Source of the DNA: JAEUIG01 sp046349775
Lineage (GTDB): Bacteria; Planctomycetota; Planctomycetia; Planctomycetales; Planctomycetaceae
NCBI GenBank assembly: GCA_046349775.1
Contig: JAXMBS010000012.1
Coordinates: 1-64,000 of the forward strand
Reading direction: 5' to 3'
DNA length: 64,000 nt
The notes beneath the pieces are model-generated. The model was given only the letters and a program-made list of their open reading frames with translations. It was not told where the DNA came from and searched no databases. Position numbers and translations under genes: made by a program. Of this stretch, positions 27,163 through 34,321 are shown piece after piece. Each line of letters starts with the position of its first letter. Within the stretch, counting starts at the first letter, position 1.

Positions 27163-27209
27163 CCGCCAGACAGTGGCGGCTGTGATCATTTGAGGCCGCA
27201 TTCGGCCTC
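27163..27209. other. Two adjacent hairpins between convergent genes
   Basis: CCGCCA (27163-27168) with TGGCGG (27174-27179), and GAGGCCG (27192-27198) with CGGCCTC (27203-27209). They lie after the prepilin peptidase stop and before the end of chrA on the other strand. No T run follows, so terminator function is only possible. Confidence 0.4.
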
Positions 27210-27352
27210 TGCCCCATTTCAAGCGGAGCACGGCTGACTTTGTTACGCCCCCACGGGAAATGCCGCAACAAATGTGGGCGCTGGGTGGACTGCCGTCGCG
27301 CCGACCGCAATTAACGAATTGCGTATTGCAAATCGAATGTCACTGCGGCCGG

Positions 27353-28774
27353 TCAGCTCAGGGAATACAGCGCCGCTCCCGCGAGCACGCAGGCCGCCAG
27401 CGTCGTCACCATCCCGCGCTTCCAGACGAACGTCAGCAGCAGCGCCAGTACAGCTACCAGTCCGGCCCGCACATCGAGACTCGACCACACCGGCAATTCC
27501 CAGTACAGGCCGCGCCACTGGAACTTCTCGACGTTTGCAAACAGCGTGTGGATTGAAAACCAGACTGCCAGGTTCAGGACGACGCCGACGACCGCGGCGG
27601 TGATGGCAGACAGCCCGGCGCTAAGCGTGCGGTTGCCGCGCAGCCGCTCGACGAACGGCGCACCGAGAAGAATCCAGAAGAAGCAGGGGACGAACGTGAC
27701 CCAGGTTGTGACCAGCGAACCGAGGATGCCGCCGGCGACTGGACTCAGCGGACCGGGGTTGCGATACGCGCCCAGGAATCCGACGAACTGGACGACCATA
27801 ATCAGCGGGCCCGGCGTCGTCTCCGCCATCCCGAGACCGTCAAGCATTTCTCCCGGTTGCAGCCAGCCGTGTCTCTCGACCGCCTGCTGCGCGACATAGG
27901 CGAGCACCGAATACGCCCCGCCGAACGTCACCATCGCCGCTTTGCTGAAGAACACTCCTTCCTGGACGTACACCGACACTGGCCCCAACGTGAGCCGCAG
28001 GGCCAGCAACGGACCGAACCACAGCGTCAGGCACACCGCGCTGACGACGAAGCTCCGCAGCAGCAGCGACTGTGGTTGGGTGAGGGTCAAGGGGGGAGGG
28101 TCAAGGGCCAGGGGACTTGAGGACGCCGCCGCTTCTTTTGCCCCTTGACCCTCCTCCATTCTCCCTGGGCCCACCTTTTTCCCCGGCCCATGTCCCTTCA
28201 GCACTTGAAACCGCTCCGGCCAGAACCGGCTACCGAGCAGGCCGCTCAGTCCGGCGCACAGGATGACAATCGGAAATGGCGTCCCCAGTGTGATGACCAC
28301 GAATGACAGCGCCGCCAGCGCGACCATCGTCCCGTTTTTCAAGACGCGTTTGCCGATGCGGATGACGGCTTCGACGACGATCGCCATCACCGCCGGTTTA
28401 AGGCCGAAGAACACCGCCGCGACGATCGGCGTCTGCTGGTACTCCGCATACATCAGGCTCAGCACGAGGATCGCCGCGGCGCCCGGCAGGATAAACAGCG
28501 TCCCGGCCACCAACCCACCGCGGACGCCGTGCATCAGCCAGCCGATGTACGTCGCGAGCTGCAGTGCTTCGGGGCCAGGGAGCAGCATGCAGTAGTTGAG
28601 GGCATGCAGAAACCGCTCCTCGCTGATCCACTTCTTCTCATCGACGATGATGCGGTGCATCACGGCGATCTGGCCGGCCGGCCCGCCAAAGCTGAGCGCC
28701 GCCACGCGACACCACGTCGCGAGAGCTTCGCGAAACGGGACAACCGCAATGGAGTCGGAGTGTGATTCGGTCAC
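27353..28774 (-). CDS. chrA: Chromate transporter ChrA (two-domain, with an inserted linker)
   Basis: 473 residues from the GTG at 28774, inside the normal range for long-chain ChrA. Two homologous halves: the first opens with the FGGPAGQIAVMH motif (about 30-41) and MLLPGPEALQLATYIG, the second with VTFGGAYSVLAYVAQQ and TTPGPLIMVVQFVGF. ChrA couples proton entry to chromate export; sulfate or other oxyanions are alternatives. Between the halves, residues about 195-235 (HGPGKKVGPGRMEEGQGAKE and on) are low complexity and are encoded by a heptad word element at 28084-28172 that keeps the frame. The gene is downstream of, and on the same strand as, the phosphofructokinase gene. Confidence 0.93.
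   Translation of the reverse strand: MTESHSDSIAVVPFREALATWCRVAALSFGGPAGQIAVMHRIIVDEKKWISEERFLHALNYCMLLPGPEALQLATYIGWLMHGVRGGLVAGTLFILPGAAAILVLSLMYAEYQQTPIVAAVFFGLKPAVMAIVVEAVIRIGKRVLKNGTMVALAALSFVVITLGTPFPIVILCAGLSGLLGSRFWPERFQVLKGHGPGKKVGPGRMEEGQGAKEAAASSSPLALDPPPLTLTQPQSLLLRSFVVSAVCLTLWFGPLLALRLTLGPVSVYVQEGVFFSKAAMVTFGGAYSVLAYVAQQAVERHGWLQPGEMLDGLGMAETTPGPLIMVVQFVGFLGAYRNPGPLSPVAGGILGSLVTTWVTFVPCFFWILLGAPFVERLRGNRTLSAGLSAITAAVVGVVLNLAVWFSIHTLFANVEKFQWRGLYWELPVWSSLDVRAGLVAVLALLLTFVWKRGMVTTLAACVLAGAALYSLS
28084..28172. repeat. Heptad word element 4, inside chrA in frame
   Basis: Left arm of GGTCAAG/GGGGGAG-type words (28084-28114), a 26-base centre, right arm CCCCTTGACCCTCC and related words (28141-28172). 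The arms are imperfect inverted repeats, and the same words occur near alaS. Here the element encodes a Gly/Glu/Ser/Pro-rich linker between the two transmembrane halves. Confidence 0.75.
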
Positions 28775-28815
28775 GTGGCATCGCTCGAAAACGCGCCGCT
28801 TCCTCCGGGTCGCGG

Positions 28816-30030
28816 CTAAACTTTCGCCCGCTTGATCGTCAGCCCCGGGTACGCCGGCAAGGCGCCGACCAGCGGCCGCACGTAATTCAGGAACGCCTTC
28901 GTGACGTCCATTCCGCCGGGAGCGATGTATTGATCGGGCATCGGCCGCGCGTGCACCGCGACCTCGGCCAGCGGGATTGTCCCGAACGTCGACTTGTACG
29001 GCTGCCCCGCCTTTGATGAGCGCTGGATCGTGACCATCACCTCGCCGTTGCCGCGCGTGGCCAGGCTGACCGCCTCCTTGCCGCAGGCGTACGCCTCGAC
29101 GACGTCGAGCTTCACCGCCCGGTCGGCGGCGCACATTTGTAGCGACTCCGTCACCTGGAACTCCCCGCGCCAGCGGAACTCATCGCAGATGATCCGGTGC
29201 AGGATCATCGCGGCGCTCGTCCCCCCCATCGCGCCGAACTCCACGTTCTTGAAATTGTCCGTCGTCGTTGACGCGCTGACCGGCGTTCCATCGGGGTTCG
29301 TGATGCCCTCCCCGCAGACGATCGATACGAACCCGTGCTTCTTGTGAGCCGACGCAACTGCCGCCAGAAAGTCGTCCCGCTCAAAGTGACGCTCCGGCAG
29401 CAGAATAATGTGCGGTGCATCTCCCGGCTTCTGGCGGGCGCACGCAGCGGCGGCCGGCAACCACCCTGCGCTGCGGCCGACGGTCTGAAAGATCGTGAAC
29501 TGGTCGACCCGCTGCATGTCCCGCGCCAGCAGCGCCCCCTGCTGCACACTCAGCGCGACGTACCGCGCGGCGCTGGGAAAACCGGGGGTGTGATCGGTCC
29601 CGAACAGGTCGTTGTCGACCGTCTTCGGAATCCCGACTCCGGTCATCTCCCAACCGGCCGACTGGGCGTAATTCACGATGCGATGGATCGTGTCCATCGT
29701 GTCGTTGCCGCCGATCATGAAGAAGTAGCGGACGTTGTAGCGCTGCAGCCGCTTCAGGATTGGATCGAAGTGCTCGTCGCGGAGCTTCAACCGGCTCGAG
29801 CCGAGGGCGCTGCTGGGGGTGTTGCACAGCGCCCGGATCGTCTCGCGCTTTTCAGCGCTCAGGTCGAGCAGGAAATCACCCAGAACCCCCTCAATGCCGA
29901 ACCGCATGCCGAACACGCGGCCGATCTGCTTCGAACGGGTGGCCGCATCGATCACGCCGGCCAGAGACGCATTGATGACGCTGGTCGGACCGCCGGACTG
30001 GCCGACAAGGGCATTGCCGAGAGTGGGCAT
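28816..30030 (-). CDS. pfp: PPi-dependent 6-phosphofructokinase
   Basis: 404 residues. It phosphorylates fructose 6-phosphate at C1. The N-terminal nucleotide/diphosphate loop is GQSGGPTSVINASL; the donor-specificity motif is GGNDT at 107-111, where ATP enzymes have GGDGS, and the catalytic loop is PKTVDND at 135-141. These favour pyrophosphate as donor, though Asn for the first Asp of GGDD is unusual. Substrate-binding segments VGRSAGWLPAAAA and GGTSAAMI are present. It starts directly next to a heptad element and probably leads a transcript with chrA 41 bases downstream. A second PFK is at 54502. Confidence 0.9.
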   Translation of the reverse strand: MPTLGNALVGQSGGPTSVINASLAGVIDAATRSKQIGRVFGMRFGIEGVLGDFLLDLSAEKRETIRALCNTPSSALGSSRLKLRDEHFDPILKRLQRYNVRYFFMIGGNDTMDTIHRIVNYAQSAGWEMTGVGIPKTVDNDLFGTDHTPGFPSAARYVALSVQQGALLARDMQRVDQFTIFQTVGRSAGWLPAAAACARQKPGDAPHIILLPERHFERDDFLAAVASAHKKHGFVSIVCGEGITNPDGTPVSASTTTDNFKNVEFGAMGGTSAAMILHRIICDEFRWRGEFQVTESLQMCAADRAVKLDVVEAYACGKEAVSLATRGNGEVMVTIQRSSKAGQPYKSTFGTIPLAEVAVHARPMPDQYIAPGGMDVTKAFLNYVRPLVGALPAYPGLTIKRAKV

Positions 30031-30038
30031 GGAGGAAG

Positions 30039-30110
30039 GGTTGATGGTTTATGGTTGATGGTTGATCGACGCACGTTGAGCGTTGAGCGTTTGGCGGTGA
30101 GCCGTAGGCG
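30039..30110. repeat. Heptad word element 5, two word types in series
   Basis: Four 7-base units of the GGTTGAT type (30039-30066; the second is GGTTTAT) are followed by four units of the GTTGAGC type (about 30075-30102; GTTGAGC twice, then GTTTGGC and GGTGAGC). The block starts nine bases upstream of the phosphofructokinase start codon on the minus strand. Confidence 0.75.
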
Positions 30111-30119
30111 ACCTTGACG

Positions 30120-30174
30120 AGCCGCGACCGTCAGGGAGCGAATGGGCTTCATACGCTTCCTGACGGGCGCGGCT
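30120..30174. repeat. Long hairpin, AGCCGCGACCGTCAGG family
   Basis: A left arm from 30120 (AGCCGCGACCGTCAGGGAG) and a right arm to 30174 (TTCCTGACGGGCGCGGCT) pair over about 20 bases with a 13-base loop. It covers the stop of the DUF1355 gene. A similar single arm is at 60429-60449, at the end of another minus-strand gene, so this is a dispersed 3'-end repeat. Confidence 0.7.
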
Positions 30175-30920
30175 AGTTGGACGCCGTCCACTTGAGAAGC
30201 TGCGTCACAAACTGCGCGTACAAGTTGCCCACCTCGATCTCCCAGGAGCCGGGCGCCCGGGCCTGTACGCGCTGATCGCCCCAGTCAACCAGCGGACCGA
30301 CCCAGTGCGGCGCGAAATCGGTCGTGAAGGCGGCCGTGCGACCGTGTCCGTGCACACCAACGACCAGCAGCGGATGCGCACGCCAGCGCCAGTTGCACCT
30401 TGTCGCCGGCAAATGTGGCGCGGAAGCGGCGCGCCGTCAGCAGCAGTTCGCCGTTCGGCTTCGCGCGGACTTCATTGAAGCCACCAATGATCGGCGTTTG
30501 CCCGCGCCGTGAAGCCTGGCGACGGCCGGATGCTGCTCGCGCTCGCAGTGGACGAGCACCGTCGTCGCAGTTGCGGCGATCGTCCGTCGTCGCGATCTCA
30601 ACCGGCAGCACCTGGGCGATCGGCGTCCCGGTCCAGTCCCCACCGAGCCCGCAATATGTTTCCCAGCCCCCCAACATCAGCAACCCGGCCCCGCGAGCCA
30701 CATTCTCGACAATTCGTTCCTGCAGCGTCGGCGCGATCATTTTCGCCGCATAGTCGCTGAGCACGTACAGCGCATGCGGCGCGGCAATGTCGTCCGCACG
30801 CAGTGCGGCGTCGCTCGGCCGATAGTCAAACGTCAGCCCCGCGCGGGTCATCACGCCGGCCAGATAGGCCGCCGCACCCCCGAGTGCCGTATCGCCCAGA
30901 TAGAGGATGGAATTCGCCAT
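30173..30920 (-). CDS. DUF1355 glutamine-amidotransferase-like protein (frameshifted)
   Basis: About 248 residues. ATG at 30920: MANSILYLGDTALGGAAAY, then MTRAGLTFDYRPSDAALRAD, HALYVLSDYAA, a GGWETYCGLGG block and VLPVEI. The C-terminal part reads HPLLVVGVHGHGRTAAFTTD followed by FAPHWVGPLVDWGDQR, conserved in the PF07090/DUF1355 putative glutamine amidotransferase family, which has a class I amidotransferase-like fold. Three frame changes lie between about 30390 and 30620. Reaction unknown. It is divergent from the BatA-type gene and runs toward the phosphofructokinase gene. Confidence 0.72.
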
Positions 30921-31010
30921 GCGCGGTAATCTACAGTCGGCGTCGCGGGCACGCCACTGCCGAGAGCGGTCAGCTTTCAATGATCAGCCGTCAGGATGAA
31001 AATTGAAACA

Positions 31011-31138
31011 GTTGAAGGTTTATGGTTGATGGTTTATCGACAACTGCCGTTGTTCGATGACTCAGCTGCTCATAACTGACGACCGACAACCGAGAACCGA
31101 ATTCCGACGACCGAATCCAAAATCCAAAATCGAAAATC
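31011..31138. repeat. Heptad word element 6, directly before the BatA-type gene
   Basis: Four units of the GTTGAAG/GTTTATG/GTTGATG type (31011-31038), a centre with CAACTGCCGTTG, then eight consecutive 7-base words without a gap (31083-31138): five of the CCGACAA/CCGAGAA/CCGAATT type, then three of the CAAAATC type. The last word ends two bases before the TTG start at 31141. Confidence 0.8.
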
Positions 31139-31140
31139 AC

Positions 31141-33350
31141 TTGTCCTTCGGCTTTCTCAACTCGCTGATGCTCGCCGGGCTGGTCGCCCTCGCCCTGCCG
31201 GTGATCGTGCATTTTCTGAGCAAGCGGCGGTTCGACGTGGTCGACTGGGGGGCGATGCAGTTCCTCGAACTCGGCAAGCGCATGCGGCGACGGATTCGCC
31301 TGCAGGACCTGCTGTTATTGGCAGTCCGCATGGGGCTGCTGGGTCTGCTTGTGCTGGGGATGTCGCGCCCCTGGGCCAAAGGGGGGCCGCTGAGCGCATT
31401 CTCGCCCGACGATCCGCGCGATATCGCACTCGTCATCGACGGCTCGTACAGCATGGGCTGGGAAGGCGCCGCCATGACCCCTCGGTCCGCCGCCATCCAG
31501 CGGGCGCACGAACTCCTCGACCAGCTGCGATCCGGCGACACCGTGACGCTGATCGATGCGCGCGAGCAGCCGGTGCGTGTCGCGGGAACCCGACGTCGGA
31601 CGGGGCGCAGGTGCGAAAGCTGCTCGACACGCTGCCGCCCCCTGCCGGCACGTCGCGGCTGGCCGCAGCGGTCGCCGAGGCCGCACAGTCGCTGGCCATC
31701 ACGACGAACGCCGTGCGGCACATCATTGTCCTCACCGACGGCCAGGCGCTTCCCTGGTTGCCTGAACACGACGCAGACTGGACACGATTCACCGAACTGC
31801 AACGCACGGCGGCGATCCCGCTGGTGTTTGCCGTCGATGTCACCGCGGGTGCCGACCGTTCACGCACCAACGTGCTGGTACCCCGGGTCGTCTCGGCGAA
31901 TTGACGGTGCCGGGATTTCCCGCTGCGTATCCGCACGGAGTCGCGCCAGGACCGGCTCGGAGCCAATCGAGAAACGCGTCTGGCTCGAATTGAACGGCCA
32001 ACCGCTGGAGCTGCACTCGCAGACGTTGACGATCCCGCCACACGGGCAGACGCCGGTCGAGTTCGAGCATCGCTTCGACGCCGTCGACCTCGTACGTCTT
32101 GACGGTCGCCATCGAACCGGACGAACTTCCCGGCGACGACCGTTCTACGGCCGCCGTGCTCGTCGAGCGGGGACTGCCGGTCCTGCTGATCGATGGCGAT
32201 CCTCAGGCCGACCCGGTGCGGTCAGAGACCTACTTTCTGCAGGCGGCTTTCACACTGGCCGATCAGCAGGCCCCTTGGGTGGCCGCTGAAACCAAGAGCT
32301 GGCGCGACTGGAAGCCCGCCGATCTCAAGGGACGCGCCGCGGTCTTTCTGTGCAATGTGCCGCACCTCGACGACGAACAGCGTGCGGCCCTCGTGCGTTA
32401 CGTTCAAGACGGAGGCGGACTCGTGATTGCGCCGGGTGATCTTGCCGAACCGACCGCCTATGCGGCACTCGCCGCCGATCAGTTGCTCCCCTACCCCTTG
32501 ACCGAGCCGAAGCGTGAGCAGAATTACACGCTGCGGCCGATCCTCGTCGATTCGCAGAGTCTCGAAGCCGGCTGGCTCTCGCGCTTTCGCACCGACACCG
32601 GCGTCGACCTGACGCAGACCCGGTTCGCGACCTGGTGGGGACTGACGGCCCCCCGCCGCGAACAGCCGCACCCCACCAACGACGCAAGCGCCGTGGCCGG
32701 TCCGCATCGAAGCGCGGCTCGCGACGCTGGATCCGCTGGTCGTGAGCGCGACGCTGGGCCGCGGCGGCATCATGCAACTCGCCGTGCCGCTGGACGCCGA
32801 TTGGACGACGCTGCCGACACGCAACGACTACGTTCCGTTTGTCCATGAGCTGGTGTTCTCGCTCGTTTCGCGCGGCGCCGAACGGAACGTGGCGGTCGGC
32901 AACTCGTTGAGGCTCACCCTGGGAGCCGGCGAGCGTGCCCGCGACTGGACGTTTGTTCGCCGGACGGCGGCAGACCCCTGCTCGCAAGGCCGGCGGCGAC
33001 AATCCGGTTGCGGAACTTCCAACGACACGCCTGGCCGGGACGTATGAGGCCCGTTACGCGCCCGACCAGCACCGGCGCGAATACTTCGTCGCCCAGTCCG
33101 ACCGTGCCGAGTCCGACCTGACGCCGCTGGATCCGGCACAGGTTCGCAGCCTCGGAACAGAGCACGGCGTGCGGTTCGTCCCGCGTCAGCGCGACTATGA
33201 ACAAGCGACCTGTGCGGAGCCGAACTGGTTCCAACCGTAGCGCTGGCTGCTGCTGGCGGTCCTCGCGGGCCCTCGTCCTGGAGACATTCATGACGCGCCG
33301 CCTGGCCCGCTCGCGGCCACATGGACGTCGAAGAAGCAGTGGCAGCGTGA
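31141..33350 (+). CDS. BatA-type VWA membrane protein 1 (several frameshifts)
   Basis: About 735 residues. TTG start at 31141: LSFGFLNSLMLAGLVALALP, then VIVHFLSKRRFDVVDWGAMQ, the N-terminal two-helix region of the BatA family. The VWA domain has the MIDAS motif in VIDGSYSMGW. Later parts, each in its own frame: LDTLPPPAGTSRLAAAVAEA and HIIVLTDGQALPWLPEHD; EKRVWLELNGQPLELHSQT; ERGLPVLLIDGDPQADPV and YVQDGGGLVIAPGDLAEP, a glutamine-amidotransferase-like region; LVFSLVSRGAERNVAVGN; then a C-terminal helix RWLLLAVLAG and a VEEAVAA end. At least six frame changes. Such proteins act with MoxR-type ATPases in envelope or complex assembly. The 3' end is the first copy of the ~180 bp repeat. Confidence 0.8.
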
Positions 33351-33418
33351 GGCGGTCAAAGGTTTATTGCCGATTATCAATGGTTCAGAGTGGGGGGATT
33401 GCGGCGGCATTCCTACTG
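33240..33418 (+). repeat. ~180-bp direct repeat, copy A
   Basis: Carries the last ~37 codons of BatA-type gene 1 (RWLLLAVLAG to VEEAVAA), its stop, and about 68 bases after it (GGCGGTCAAAGGTTTATTGC and on). Copy B at 33980-34159 differs by a few indels and substitutions. Copy A has an extra C and an extra T relative to B in the coding part. Confidence 0.9.
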
Positions 33419-33979
33419 CCACGGACCCGTTAACCTAAATGGCTCCGCATCACCCCCGGAGGGGCAACAGATTGTAGCCACGGGTGGAGCCGACGAGGCC
33501 GCAGGCCGAGGAGCGGAACCCGTGGTTTTCGTCGATTCAATGTCACCGCCCCGGCAGGGGCGACAGAGGTTTCCTGTTGGAGTCTCTCAATGCCCGGCAC
33601 GTACACACAGATACTGCTGCATGTCGTTCAGCACCAAGCAGCCGCCGTGCCTGGATTCGCCCTGACATAACAGAGCAACTCTATCCATATCTCGGCGGCA
33701 TCGTACGCAATCACAGAGGGCGCGCTGCTTGCCATCGGTGGTGTGGAGGACCACGTGCATCTCTACATCCGCTGGCACACCGATGCGAAACTCTCGGATC
33801 TCCTGCGAGGGGTAAAGGCGGATTCTCCTCCAAATGGATCCACGACACCTTCCCCAAACTCCGGGCATTTGCCTGGCAGGAAGGATACGCCGCCTTTTCA
33901 GTCAGCAAGTCACAGGAAGGAATCGTAAGGAAGCATACGCCACACAGACCGCACATCAGCCGGAACCGGTCGAACTGTG
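33419..33979 (+). mobile_element. IS200/Y1-type insertion remnant
   Basis: Sequence between the two ~180 bp repeats. Its left 170 bases hold subterminal hairpins, among them CGCCCCGGCAGGGGCG (33548-33563), typical of the single-stranded ends recognised by Y1 transposases. The rest is the truncated transposase gene. No right end with a hairpin is visible; the element runs into copy B of the repeat. Confidence 0.7.
33590..33945 (+). pseudogene. Truncated IS200-like Y1 transposase
   Basis: ATG at 33590: MPGTYTQILLHVV, then STKQ after a one-base loss, RAWIRPDITEQLYPYLGGIV, IGGVEDHVHLYIRWHTDAKL (HVH is the HUH metal site) and KWIHDTFPKLRAFAWQEGYA, AAFSVSKSQEGIVRKHTPH. The last helix, which carries the catalytic Tyr, is lost or unrecognisable, and at least two frame breaks are present, so it is inactive. 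It lies inside an operon and in the same direction. Confidence 0.8.
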
Positions 33980-34159
33980 GCGCTGGCTGCTGCTGGCGGT
34001 CCTCGCGGGCCTCGTCCTGGAGACATTCATGACGCGCCGCCTGGTTCGTCGCGGCCACATGGACGTCGAAGAAGCAGTGGCAGCGTGAGGCGGTCAAAGG
34101 TTTATTGCCGATTATCAATGGTTCAGGAGCGGGGGGGATTGCGGCGGCATTCGTCCCGC
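33980..34159 (+). repeat. ~180-bp direct repeat, copy B
   Basis: Encodes RWLLLAVLAGLVLETFMTRR and MDVEEAVAA with stop at 34086-34088, in an uninterrupted frame, then the same non-coding tail as copy A. Upstream of it QPEPVELW reads in frame, so copy B looks like the original gene end and copy A like a degraded or error-bearing second copy. Confidence 0.88.
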
Positions 34160-34321
34160 CCCATCAGGGCGATGTGATCCCCTCTCTTCCTTCGAGCACA
34201 GTGGCTCCTCAGCCGTCACAGACTGTCCCTTGACGAATTGCCGACTACGCCTCGCCTTCCGCTCCCCCTACAATCGTAAGGTACTCCGACGGCCTCCCGT
34301 CGTTGCGCGCACGGAACGCTC

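Noticed and set aside
33419..33979. A functional IS605/IS200 element
   Set aside because: Frame breaks and loss of the C-terminal catalytic Tyr region; no right-end hairpin seen.
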